A DNA stretch of 64,000 bases from Microvelia longipes (lineage: Eukaryota; Arthropoda; Insecta; Hemiptera; Veliidae): the NCBI GenBank assembly GCA_018340805.1, contig JACMZG010000008.1, positions 27,757,914-27,821,913 on the forward strand. The letters run 5' to 3'. The notes under the pieces are model-generated. The model had not been told where the DNA came from, ran no database searches, and worked only from the letters and a program-made list of their open reading frames with translations. The position numbers and the translations under genes are program-made. Below, piece after piece: positions 1 to 12,850 of the stretch. Numbering within the stretch: position 1 is the first letter of the stretch; every line of letters begins with the position of its first letter.

Positions 1-795
<795 letters not shown>

Positions 796-1452
796 GAGTT
801 ATTTCCCTTTTCAATCTTATAAGGTTATGAGATTGGATCATTACTCCTTTAGAAATTCGCTAATAACTGTATAAATAAATAAAAAAAAATCCGCATTCAA
901 AAGTAGGAATTTTATGTATTTAACAATAAATCATTTCTTTAAATTCCTCAATTCCAAACTATACTTGGAAGCAAAACAACACAAATTGTTAACTAAGTGA
1001 AATGATATGGAAATTTATCGTGTTGAAAAATACAAAAGGTTTTCTATAGGGCAGAGGGGAACCTCTTTATTAAATTTAATAATAAGAAATTCCTTCATTT
1101 ACATTACAATATGTGTCAAATGAATTTATAACAAATTTACATATTAGGTCTTGTATTTAAAGATATGGGGTTTTAAAAACTTCCGTCATGGCAGCGTGAC
1201 GTTAAAACAAAAGATCATTAATAAGTTGCATAATATTGAGCTTATTCGTAAAATATTGATAGAAATCAACACTTTACTTTACTCTGAGGTCAGTAAAGGT
1301 AACGGTACAGACAAATTTATGCAGAGTAACATTCCAATACGCTATTTGCTTAAACTGGTCACAGTTATTTTAATGATAATTTTTAAAAACAAAAATGTTT
1401 TGTGATCAATTGTTTAACCTTATGACCTACAAAATAATCGAATAAAAAATAT

Positions 1453-1740
1453 AATTAGGAAAAGTAATAATAAAGACAGCAGTCCGAGTTTTATTAGATT
1501 AAATTAGTTTATCAGAGCTTTCGCACAAGCGATGCTTGGCATCCTCAGTGAATCTAATAACAAGTAAACTGTTATTTATTTCTGTTTCTTGTTGGTTTTT
1601 GTTATTATTGGTTTATGGTTTTGTTTACTTGTTATTAGATTCACTGAGGATGCTAAGCATCGCTTGTGCGAAAGCTCTGATGAAATAAATTAATCTAATA
1701 AAACTCGGACTGCTGTCTTCATTATTACTTTTTCCTAATT
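1453..1740. mobile_element. Palindromic element, ~118-bp arms each with a hammerhead-like motif
   Basis: Left arm 1453-1569 and right arm 1623-1740 are near-identical inverted copies starting AATTAGGAAAA and separated by 53 bp. Each arm, read outward from the centre, carries CACTGAGGATGC, then ...GTGCGAAAGCTCTGAT. This fits the pattern CTGANGA...GAAA of hammerhead ribozymes and the recurrent motif of Penelope-like retroelements. The CTGAGGA boxes are at 1542-1548 (minus) and 1644-1650 (plus), the GAAA boxes at 1519-1522 (minus) and 1670-1673 (plus). It could be a non-autonomous Penelope-type inverted unit or a MITE. There is no coding frame. Confidence 0.75.
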
Positions 1741-2530
1741 AAAATTTCTCACAGTCCATTAGACTTAATTCTTAAACAAATTATAAGCTCTAGTTTGTAA
1801 TAAAATTTTTCTAAATCTTAAAAAGTTTAAATTTTTGACATTGAAAAGATACAAGTTACAAATATTTCCTAAGAAAATCACCCTTTTTAGCCCAAATTAA
1901 GTCGCAGGATTTGACAAAAACAATAAAAGAACACTTTACCTTTTTTGATAAAGCCAATAGAAAATCTTTACAACAAGAAGACCTGGGTTCAGGGCAATTT
2001 TCCGATAGAACTAGAGATTTTTCTAAGGCTTAGGGGAATCTATAAAGAAACAGGCAATCTGCAAAGACACTACGACCAAAATTACCAACGACTAAAAAGT
2101 AACAAAAAATACCTACTAACCGATATAGTAGGTACTCATTTAAGAGTACCATAATATGGCAATCTACAGGGTTAAATTTTTTAATTAAAGCTAATGGTAG
2201 GACAGATCAAATGATACGATAAAATTAAAATGGTTTAGTGGATAATTCCCTATATCTAGAATAATCTAACTGGTTTAATTCTAAAAACTAGAGCTTATTA
2301 GATTTATGATAATGTCATTAATTGATCAAATTTTCTCATAATATGAAAATGAAATTAATTAAATTTGATAATCTGAGAAAACGAATTTAATAATAACTTA
2401 TAGGTTATTTAAACGTATATGATCGTAAATTTGGGAACTACAATTTTTTTAAACGCCTATTTTAAGTGAATGTTGAATATTTTATTACAATAGCTCATAC
2501 TAATAAAACGCAGTTTTAAACTAAGAAACG
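1741..2530. other. Non-coding AT-rich sequence
   Basis: No frame or repeat recognised. The 796-1452 stretch before the palindrome is equally featureless. Confidence 0.55.
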
Positions 2531-2945
2531 CTGCAATAGAGTCAGGGATTCAGTCCGTAAAACAAACACACTCTACATACACATTACACATAAATACTCT
2601 AGACATATATACTAATACATACTCTACATACATGCACTACACATACATATTCAACATACAAACTACAATAGAATCAGGAGTTCAGTCAGTAAGCAACACA
2701 TACACTACCTACACATTATACATACATACTCCACATATATACTCTAGACATATATACTAATACATACTCTACATACATGCACTACACATACATACTCAAC
2801 ATACAAACTACAATAGAATTAGAAATTCAGTCAGTAAGCAACACATACACGATACACATTATACATACATACTCCACACACATATACTAATACAATCTTT
2901 ATATACATGCACTACACATACATACACACATACATGCACACCACA
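2531..2945. repeat. Minisatellite, ~132-145-bp unit, three copies
   Basis: Units start at 2531, 2663 and 2808 with CT(A/G)CAATAGA and contain ATTCAGTCAGTAAGC, then TACA/CATA-rich filler (ACATACATGCACTACACAT). The third unit is shortened. No frame. Confidence 0.82.
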
Positions 2946-3833
2946 ACTTTTCGTTACTCTTAAGATCAAACAACTTTATAATTTTAAAACTTATAGGTCC
3001 TGGCTAGGAAACAAGTGTTGACTTTTTACAACAATACTGTTCTGAAAATATATAATTTTGGTAAACTGTTTCAAAGAATATTATTGCAATACTCCACCAA
3101 TATTATGAAATTATATCTATGGTTAAGAACTTGACAATAATACGTCTTATAACTGTTGCTGTGTTTACAAAGAGCGCAACGGTTTAGTTTGAACTATTGA
3201 CCACTGATTGTCATACGTAAGAAGAAATAATAAGACACTTATTTCATAAGTAAATATTATTTTACGATAAAAAACAACAGAGAAGTAAAAAACAGTAGAA
3301 CAGTAAACTATCACATTACCATACAATGTAAGAGAAAAAGAAACGATCTCTAAGGAGTAATAACAAAAAATCATAAAAATCCTTGTACCTTTTATTGCAG
3401 TTATTTTTCATTTATACGAGTACAGTAATTTTCGTTGAAAACAATTATTAGATAAAACAAAGTATAAAATAATGATACTTTTTAAAAAGAATAAATAATA
3501 CCTCTTTAAGATGACAATCTCAAAGCAGGCGGGGGTGTTACTTTGAAAAACATTACGTAAACCGCAAATTCCAATAAAATAAAATAATAAAGAAACAAAT
3601 TCAAGGATAAATATAAAAACAAAGGCAAATAGTAAAACTATATCGATTATAACATTTTAACAATAAAATAACCATATAATAAAATTAAAGAATAAGAAAG
3701 AAATGATAATACAACAATTAGCATAATACTAGAAAGATGACAATAAAATTAATAAAATAACAGTTTAACTAGTAAAAAACATAACAACATCTTCATATTT
3801 AAAAATAGCAAGGGTGACCGCGAAATGCGGAAA

Positions 3834-3918
<85 letters not shown>

Positions 3919-4715
3919 AAGTTTAATTAAGTTTAGAATTTATTACTGTCGCATAGACAGTATTTTCAATAAAGTAAGACAATACTGTCCATTTCATAGA
4001 CAGTATGAAATACATGCTCATACTCAACATGTAACAATGAAATATTTCAAAAAGTAAGAAACATTATTAAATTAAAATATATAACATATAAATGATACAA
4101 ACAAATATTGCAAGTAGATAACCTATTATAAATAAGTTTAATATAAAATAGTTTAATTTAATGTTTAGTAATTTTAATATAAGAACAGTTAAAGTAACTG
4201 TAAAATTAATATTTTCACATTTAAAATAAAATAATTTTAATGAAATAAAAACATAACATCACAATCAAGATGAAAAAGTATGAAATACTTAATAAGAATT
4301 TTAATTATCTGAATCTGCGTCATTAAGCTTAATCAAAGGTTATAAAATTTGCACAGTGACACAAATAGCAGACACACATGTAGTAATAAAAGAGGCGACG
4401 TTATACCGCCTTATCTTTATATACAGTAAATAAGAATTTAAATTTAACTATAATGTACTGTACATGTTTTTACAACCAATCGGGTTCTTAAAAGAATTGA
4501 CAGTAAAATCCCAGACAATATATTCTTTCATATACTTATATATCAAAAGCATATTCTACCATTATAATAAAATATAATTAATTGCAATAATGGTATTATA
4601 ATTAATTAACTAAAGAGTTCTAATAAATACATTACCAAATTTATTTAAATTTGTCTTTTATTAATAAGAATAAATTAAATTTGAGAGTACTAACAGAAAA
4701 ATGAGCAGTTGAGTA
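2946..4715. other. Non-coding AT-rich sequence
   Basis: Apart from the (TA)n tract, only a small cluster of the word ATAGACAGTAT and its complement at about 3953-4005. Confidence 0.5.
3833..3914. repeat. (TA)n microsatellite
   Basis: TA repeats with a few AAT breaks. Confidence 0.95.
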
Positions 4716-5016
4716 AACACAGCTAACCAAAAACTGTCTACAAAACCTTTATTTAAACCAGAGCCGGCCTTTGATCTTACGAAAACATCATCAGTGCCGG
4801 AAAGTTGAAGAAGAAGAACCCAAGTCTGACTTTTAGGCAAATTCATATAGCGGACTGTCCAGTAGCTATATGACTCTGCCTTAAAAGTCAGGCTAGGGTT
4901 CTCCTTCTTCAACTTTCCTTCATCATCAGTGCAATGATGATCGTGAGATCGAAAGCTGGCTCTTATTTTAATAAAGGTTTTGTGGAGAGATTTTGGTGTT
5001 GTTTTTGGTTAAATTT
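4716..5016. mobile_element. Second palindromic element with paired hammerhead-like motifs
   Basis: The left arm (about 4716-4850) and right arm (about 4864-5016) are inverted copies with ~80% visible identity, including ACAAAACCTTTATT and GAAAGTTGAAGAAG. Each arm contains a form of CACTGATGATG...GATCGAAAGCCGGCTCT. The left has lost the GAAA box (CAAA instead); the right has GAAA at 4951-4954 with a preceding TGATGA at 4935-4940. Arms face outward, as at 1453-1740, but the flanking sequence is different, so it is a separate subfamily. No coding frame. Confidence 0.68.
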
Positions 5017-8000
5017 GAGAGTGTGTTGTTTTATGTATAGTGTCACCGCATAAAAAATAAGTACTAAGAAGGAGTAATAGGCCCTCTAGTTTAGTAAGGT
5101 CCTTTTTTCTTATATAGATATAAATATTCTTCAATTGATTCCGTCTCCCTCCTTATCATGGTCTTTAATGTTAACAAGCCGTAATTTTTATTATAATAGT
5201 GCAGCCAAATAAAAGAATGTGGCTCTAAGAAAACGTATAGGCCCCAAATTTGATTGGGGCCTAATTCTTTTAGAAAATTATAGTTTAATTAACCTCTCTC
5301 CTTCTAACGGTCGATGTTTACCTTCTGCAATTTTTTTTATTTTATCGAAAAATCTTTCATCTCATTTTTATCACGGCCTCATGATTAAAAGCTAACTGTT
5401 TAGCTCAAGCTGAAATGACCATCAATATTTTAAAGTTCAAAATATCTTATATTGCCTAATAGTTAATATATACTTTCACATAATTTAAATTGCAATACTG
5501 ACATTAAAACAACAAAACTAATTAAAGAATAAACATGAAAACAATAATATACCTATAAGTAGTAATAAAGTTTAAATATAAAAACTACTAATAAAATATT
5601 TTTAAGAGTAAAAAAAATATGTAATAAAAATACCTACGTATACTTTCCCACAATATTCTCAACTCGCTAAAAATATATTACATGTTAAAAGTGTAGTAAA
5701 ATAAACGATTCATCTGTCATCTTAAATACTAATAAATATCTCAAAATATATTTGAATGAAAATTTACAGAAACATAACTGCATAAAATTATATAGAACAC
5801 AGCGTAACTATTTATGCAAAAGCTAGCTATTAAAATGGCAAAAAAATCGATTAGATGTCTAGTACAAGATTATAAAATATCAAGTTCACATAATTATTAT
5901 GGAATTTACATAAATATTTGTAATGTGATAGTAATAAAAAAAGCTTATTAAATTCATCTAACAAGATGAGAAAACGCAGAATTAAAAGTAAAATAAGATG
6001 ACACTATAAAATAAATTATAAGCGGTATAATAAATATCAAGCAAATTTTATTGGACGCGAAAACCGACACATTATTAAATCAAACTTATTGGAATAAAAA
6101 TTAGTCCTTAAGGATAAATAATTAGGTAATACATTATATTAAAACCTTAAGGTTACAGCAAGAACTTAAAAATTTTTTAAGCTAATAGTCTAAACTTAAA
6201 ATGAGATCTAAGCAAAATCCTAAATATCAATCGAACAATTTCTCAATACAAATGTAAAATTATATTTTTTCAAATTTTAATTCCTCTTTGACATTTTCTG
6301 AGCCTAAAAAAGAACCATGATTTGGGTTAAAAATCTTACTTTTTCAAACGGTAAAACAAATTTTAGGCCTGTTTTAGACTTTAAATAAAAACAGGGGTTA
6401 CAATTCGCAAAATCAAAATTAAAAAAGAAAAAATTAGTATTCATCAAAATAAACAAAAGTTTTAGAGAACTAAAGAAAGAAGGTAATAAAAATGAATAGG
6501 TCTATGTCCTGTTTAGTCATTGTAATTAAAAGCGTAACTGTTCTTAAAGTGAAATTAGCAATAAAATTAACACTAGACATACTAGAAGGAAGTGTAAATT
6601 GCCTTAATCAACAGTACTGTATGTTTAAGGCCATTAACATACACGAAACTAACTACTTAGACTTTCTACATTTTATACTACACATGGTATTTCTAAAGAA
6701 AGAATACAAAATATAGTGCAAAACGTGAATTATGATTTGACAAATGTAAATGTTACATAGCAGTATAGCTATAAACTTTTATTGCTTCCTTCCTTTTCAA
6801 GGGGGGGGAGTATAGCATTAAGCAAAAAAACGTGACACATCAAATTTGGACATTTCAGCACCGAGAAATCCAAAAACAAAAAACTAATGTGTGTGTGGGC
6901 ACAAAAGGCTGGTCCAATGTCAATAAAATATGGCACAAATATGAACTCTTTTATGAGAGAAAGAACAGATTTTGGGGTTATTACAACAATAAAAACAACT
7001 AAATATCCTGCTTATTTATAATAAATAAAATTTTAAATAAATTTAAAGTTATAAAATGGTTTGATTTGGCGCATCGAACAGGCATATTTTTTTAAATAAT
7101 TAAAACTGTTATCAAGTTGGACCAAAAAAAAAAGAATCTACATTAAAAAGAAACGATTTAATTCACTTTACGCGTTTATGAATTCTTGGAAAATTCTTGA
7201 AAAAGTCATTAAAGACTATTTAATGACTCAGAATGTAAGAAATACAGAAAAATATACATGAAAATATAGCTGACTCAAAAATATTATGGGAGTATAGGCA
7301 TGTTAGCAATATACTCGTCGCACTCTAGTACTTCTTTCTACTAGCAGTGTAAAGTGTAATTTTTCAGTACTATAGAAAGTAATGTAAGAGTTGTATATTT
7401 TCAAAGGATAAAAATAAAGACATAAGAAGTTTACTTATTGAAGTTTTTTTTATGTAGGAGCGTAAAAAAGTTAAAAACAAACATTTCTTTCGATATAAAA
7501 TAATTTGAATTTAATAGTGAAATATTGCTAACTTTGAATAAAAAACTGTCATTTTTTGTTTGGTCTGAAATGCAGAGAAAGCTTCTTTTGCATAAAAACA
7601 ACATCTTCCATTTCAATTTAATAATTTTGAAAAAGGGTAAGTGCATGATTTGGAAAGAAAGTGTATCAGGACGAACGTTTTTGTTTGAGTTATTTGTATC
7701 CTTTTACAAAATAAAAAAAGTATAAAAATCAAAAAAATCTATCTCAATAATCTATATTTGGTGTCTTATCTAATTTTATAGTATTATTTATTTTTTATAG
7801 TACACGAAAATTGGTTTTATGTCAATTCAAACTGTAACAGCTATACTATTATACACTAAGCAGGAGCTAGAAAATTTATAAATAATATTAAGAGAAAGGA
7901 CGATAGAACTAAAAAAGAAGGCTCTTTAAATAACAAAAGATTTTTGTTAAAAAAAGCGCGAAAACTTTCCCCTTAAGGAAGCCGTCTTTTTAATATAATA

Positions 8001-8380
8001 TTATCAATTGTAACATCTTCAAGATCCAATTACTTTGCTAACAAAAATAAATTGCTTTAATTCTCAGTGCGTCTTTGCAGCGCCTGGGAATCGCCTTGAA
8101 GCACATATTATGATAAATTAATGTTTATAATGGAATGGAACTCACAGGAGTGAACTTTTAAAGCAAGAAAAACTTAAAAATCTTCTTAAATACATCAGTA
8201 ACATTAACAGATCTACTAAATAAAATAAAATAGTAAACATAAATAAAATTATTGAACAGGAAATAAATTAGTTTTGGTTAACCATAAAGGTTATATAATT
8301 TAATTATTATTTAGTTCATTATTGTTACCATAGAAAGGAGTTAACAACAAGGTTTACTCTGTTTGCTTTACTCGATAAAC
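5017..8380. other. Non-coding AT-rich sequence
   Basis: Contains the hairpin at 5239, a G8 run at 6802, and at 6780-6860 a fragment (GGAGTATAGC..., CATTTCAGCACC) resembling the start of the family 2 copy at 46085. No gene seen. Confidence 0.5.
5239..5262. repeat. GC-rich hairpin
   Basis: AGGCCCCAA pairs with TTGGGGCCT across a 6-nt loop, in an otherwise AT-rich area. Confidence 0.7.
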
Positions 8381-8650
8381 ATTTTTACTTTTCCTTATTT
8401 ATACCGAAGGTATATTTAAAAAGTATTGTGTTTGAAAAATATCCGAAACCGGGATGCCATCGTGTTTTTAAGACCTCCTGAGTGGTTTGTTAAAAAATCT
8501 GAATATAATTCAATCAAGTTTGTTCCAGTTGAGTTTGTCCAATTTTACGATAATCCTATCGTAAAAGTTAAGTGGCATCGAGCGAAGTCAGTGCCTGGAT
8601 GAGTGACCGTTGGGGATAAAACTAATGTAATTACTATCTGAGGTCGAGCT
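8381..8650 (+). repeat. Family 1 repeat, internally deleted
   Basis: Begins ATTTTTACTTTTCCTTATTT, keeps GACCTCCTGAGTGGTTTG, then jumps to the 5S-like block at 8562-8617 (AAAAGTTAAGTGGCATCGAG, GTCAGTGCCTGGATGAGTGA) and stops after CTGAGGTCGAGC. Confidence 0.75.
8562..8617 (+). other. 5S rRNA-like segment
   Basis: A-box-like GTTAAGTGGCATCGAGC and C-box-like GCCTGGATGAGTGACCG with the 5S spacing. Confidence 0.7.
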
Positions 8651-8914
8651 AAAACTAAAATAACTCTAGCGGAAACAGCTCGGATAAGAACGAAATACGC
8701 TCATAGAATTTAAGATACTCAAGTAATTTTATTAACTGAGAGGATATCCCTGGCTCCAAACCACCGACCTTAACAGCGCAAGAGATCAAAAGGAACACAT
8801 AGCCTCAACAATCTAGGAGATAAATTCGTCCAAACTTAATTTTTAAATCAAGTTTCAATTTTTTAATTGAGAAATCAACAACTTTTTATTTACGAAATAC
8901 GCTTTATTAAGGCA

Positions 8915-8949
8915 TAATCGACTTTCAGCAAACGCCATCATCAGTGGTG
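8915..8949 (-). other. Solitary hammerhead-like / Penelope-type motif
   Basis: On the minus strand CACTGATGATGGCGTTTGCT is followed by GAAAGTC. The CTGATGA box is at 8938-8944 and GAAA at 8923-8926, followed by AATAAAGCG as in the other copies (AATAAA-G). No inverted partner is visible nearby. Confidence 0.5.
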
Positions 8950-11900
8950 GAAAAATATTTAGCCGTCAGCTGTCCAGAATCTCTGTTATTTTTTAAGGTT
9001 TTTAAAGGAAATTAGGTTTAAAGTTAGGGGCTTAAGTTTTAGGTTTTAAATTAAGTTATATTCAAAACTAAGAATTAATTTCATATTTAATTAAAATTAT
9101 AAAACTAAGATTTGACTTTAATTTTACTAATGCAATTGACAATAAGTATGTTACTTGTAGTAGCGGATTAATTATTAGAAAATAATTTTAAGAAATAAAT
9201 AAAACACACACAAATATAATTAAGTAATAAAACCTAATTCAACAAAATTAAAACAAATCTGAGCTTATTCCTAAATTTGATATACTTACTACAATATCTA
9301 ATATCGAAATGATGAGAAACATACCTGAAACAAACAGGATAATATAAATTAATAAAAGTTAAAAAATGAGAAAAAATATACAAAGTAAAAAAATAAGGGC
9401 CTTAGGCCTGTTATACATATATGCATGCAGTTTTTTCCTTCAAAATATAAAAATCTAGAAGAAGTAATTAAATAAAAAAATAAAATGTGAGGTAGTGACA
9501 CTAAAAGATACATGTTTAGTATGCTAACATTTTTATATGTTAAAATTTTGTACTACTATATTAGGGATTGTACTTAAACTGATTATTTATTACAATAATA
9601 AATAAAATAAAAGGATGACACTTTCTCTTTATAAGAAGATCAAAACGAAATGTTAACCTCAACATATTTTATGGTAACTCTTGCCAGAAATGGTAAGGAA
9701 AAAATCTTAAACTAAATAAAAAATAATAAAAGTTTATTTTTTTTAAAAAAAAAACTGAATAAACTTTAAGACGTAATCATCACGACTTCTTTTAAAGTTT
9801 TATTCACAAAGTGAAAAGGTTGTAAACAGTGAACCTTTCCCTTTAAAGGAGTCACGTTTTGGCATGTGACAACAAATGTGTTATGGCACAACTTTTAGTG
9901 ACAAAATAAATTCGTGTAACGGAAGAGCGAAGCAGTTAAACAATATGCGCAATATTATGTAATGATATGACAGAATTAGTTCAGTAGCAATAAGGAAGAA
10001 TTGCATTAACACATAATGAAAGGAAGAATAAGATGAAACAATGGTACATTCAATATAGAAAAATTTAACTTTGAAGGGGACTTGAGCTGCTTAGGTTTAA
10101 CTCAACAAGTAAAAGTTCTTATAACGTTAAATTACAATAACTAAAAGCAGATATACGCGTTTGAACAAAAGATAATCTGAAAAAAATAAATGATAGCGGA
10201 CGCAATAATAGTAAGGAATGAGTCCAAAATAAAGTATATTATAGGAATATTGACACAAAGTGTAGCTTTTATTGATATGAGATTCAATAAAACGATTGAT
10301 TTATTTAAGAATAATATAATTATGTCATATATACTCTAATATACAACTTGACAGTTAATATTTAATAAGTTAAATACAACACAGTAATATTATTTATATA
10401 TGTAATGGATTGATTAAAACACTCTATTAATAAATAACTATTAAATAATTAAAAAAATAATAAGAAGAAAAATAAAGAATAATTTCAGAATTATTAATAA
10501 ACATTAAAAACTTAAATTAAATAAATATTTTTAGTAAAAGTGCACGTAGTGCCTATACATAACTGTAGATGACAAGAGACAAGATTTATTACAAAATTAC
10601 AAACAAAATTATTTAAATAATTAAATAAAAAAACTAATTTTATTTTTATTTATCCATAGATATAAATATATTTAGTTTTGACCCCATAAGTGATGTACAA
10701 GTTTAAGTATGACCAATCACGAATTTACAAGTAACAGTCGAAGTGAAGGTGTGAATTAAATTAAGAGGTTGCATGATTTTCTAAACACGAAAGGTGTAAG
10801 ACACATCAAAAGTTGATTGCACTTTTAGTGAATTTAATAGAATTAAGTGGAGTTATGCTTAGATAATTGATAGTTTGGATAATGTTAAGAAAACTTAAGT
10901 CGAATTCAGTTAAAAAGAAAGTACTAAGGTTATGTTGGTGAAATTTGAAAAAAAAAACAAAGTTGATGGCTATTAAATCTGCTTTAAGTGCATTTTAATC
11001 GTAAAAAAATTAAAGGTTTTAAGAAAAATTTTAATTACAAAAACAAATAGATCCCAATGTGATGGTTGAAATGGTGATTATATTATCTGACTTGCATAAT
11101 TCGAATTAGATACCGGTTCTGCCAATTTTCAGATGTCAGGTTCTTGTTGAAGACCCTTAACCCTAAATGAACCTGCCAATAGCAACATTTTAGAACCCTC
11201 AAGTAGCTGTATAAAATAATTTACGATTTATTGAAAAAAATCTCAGATGTAGGGCAGTTTTATCTAACAATACGACACGTTTTGTCCCTAGCTAAATTAT
11301 ATCAAGTTGTTAAACAGCCACATCTCTCCCGATGAGAATTTAGATCTTCCGATAGAGACCCCGTCAATGTAGAGAAAGAATCCACGTTTCGGTTTCACTG
11401 TAAGAGACATCTTTAGGTATGTAAGAAATCATGAATGAAAACCGCGGAAGCCTGCGTAGTTTCTTATTCTTCCGATGAAGTTATGACACAAGATATTAAA
11501 ACTAACCTTCTATTTTATTGAGCTACCAAACAGCGTCGGGATGGATACAGATACGGGTCCTAACATGCTTGGTTATTATCTCCTCTATTCATTACAACTC
11601 AAGGAAACTCTTACTATATCAAGGCACTTATAATTCACAACCAGGATTTTTAATTTCATCATAAAGCCCATTTTAAGCTTATAAAAAAGTTTGGCTTATT
11701 TTGTCACAACTAATAAAAAGTCTATGCTTATTTCAAGCATAGAATTTTGTAAGTACCATTTTTTAGAAATTAATAAAATACATATAACAAATAAACAAAT
11801 GAGTCTAAGATGGGTTCTATCACGTTTAATATAAATATAACCTTTCTTTTACCATTTTGACTAGAATAGCTTAACGTTCTTTAATATTGAAATGACCTCA

Positions 11901-12690
11901 TTAGCAATATTTTTAAATATAAATATAACTTCACAACTTTAAAAACCCTAAACTTTCAAAAATGATCAATCTTCATAAAAATTAAAAATAAACACAAATA
12001 ATAAAACAACAGTTGTGAAATATTATTTAACAAGTTATAATTAACACTCAGCTAATAGCACGAGAAAGAAGACAACCACATTACATTTTTATAAAATAAA
12101 GTTTAACTTTTTTCTAATTTTTAATATAAAAATAAGATTATATTAAAAATGAAGCAATGCATAATTTTACGTAACACAATTAAAATGAAGATTGTGAAAA
12201 AAAAATCTTTAAGTCAGATGTCAGACTTGTTTAGATCAGAGGCTAATTATTTAGAAAAATACGGAGGTAAAACGTGATAATTAAATTGTTCCGTAATCCA
12301 GGCAAATACTTATTTTTTACTAAAAAATATATGGATATTTTATATAATTATTTTTTGATAAATCTAAAATAAAACGTTCATGTAAAATAAAGTTTAACAA
12401 ACATATTTAAATATCTATCTTCTAATAGATCTAAATCCTACATATGTATAAGGAATAGGTATCTAAAACAATGAGAAAAAAAGAAATCAGAAAGAAAATA
12501 TATAAATAAAAATGTTTCTATAAATACCAGAGAACACCAATAATAACAACAGCGCAAACAATAAACAAACAACTGCATTTTTGTCACGTCATCAATTTGG
12601 CTCGATAAAATATAAAAATAAGAGTTAATAAATGCAAAAAGCAAAATAATAATAAAAATAAAAGAAGTGATAAAGCAAAACGTCGCATGA
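8950..12690. other. Non-coding AT-rich sequence
   Basis: No frame of note. 11270-11480 is less AT-rich and could hold an old repeat or an exon, but has no recognisable product. Confidence 0.5.
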
Positions 12691-12750
12691 ACTACTCCGA
12701 GCTCTTTGCTAAGGCTAAGCTCGTGGCGCAAGCCTATGAGCTCAAAACGA

Positions 12751-12850
12751 ATTTACTTTTTCTCGTTTATACCGTGGGTATATAGGAAAAGTATTGTGCA
12801 TGTTCGCACTAAAATTCCGAAAATCAGATTTCACCTGAATTATCCGTTTC
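12751..12850 (+). repeat. Family 1 repeat, hairpin-end fragment
   Basis: TTTACTTTTTCTCGTTTATA, then GGGTATATAGGAAAAGTATT and TTATCCGTTTC, matching the first ~100 bp of other copies. Confidence 0.65.

Noticed and set aside
5239..5262. Rho-independent-type terminator
   Set aside because: It is only a hairpin in eukaryotic sequence without a nearby gene.
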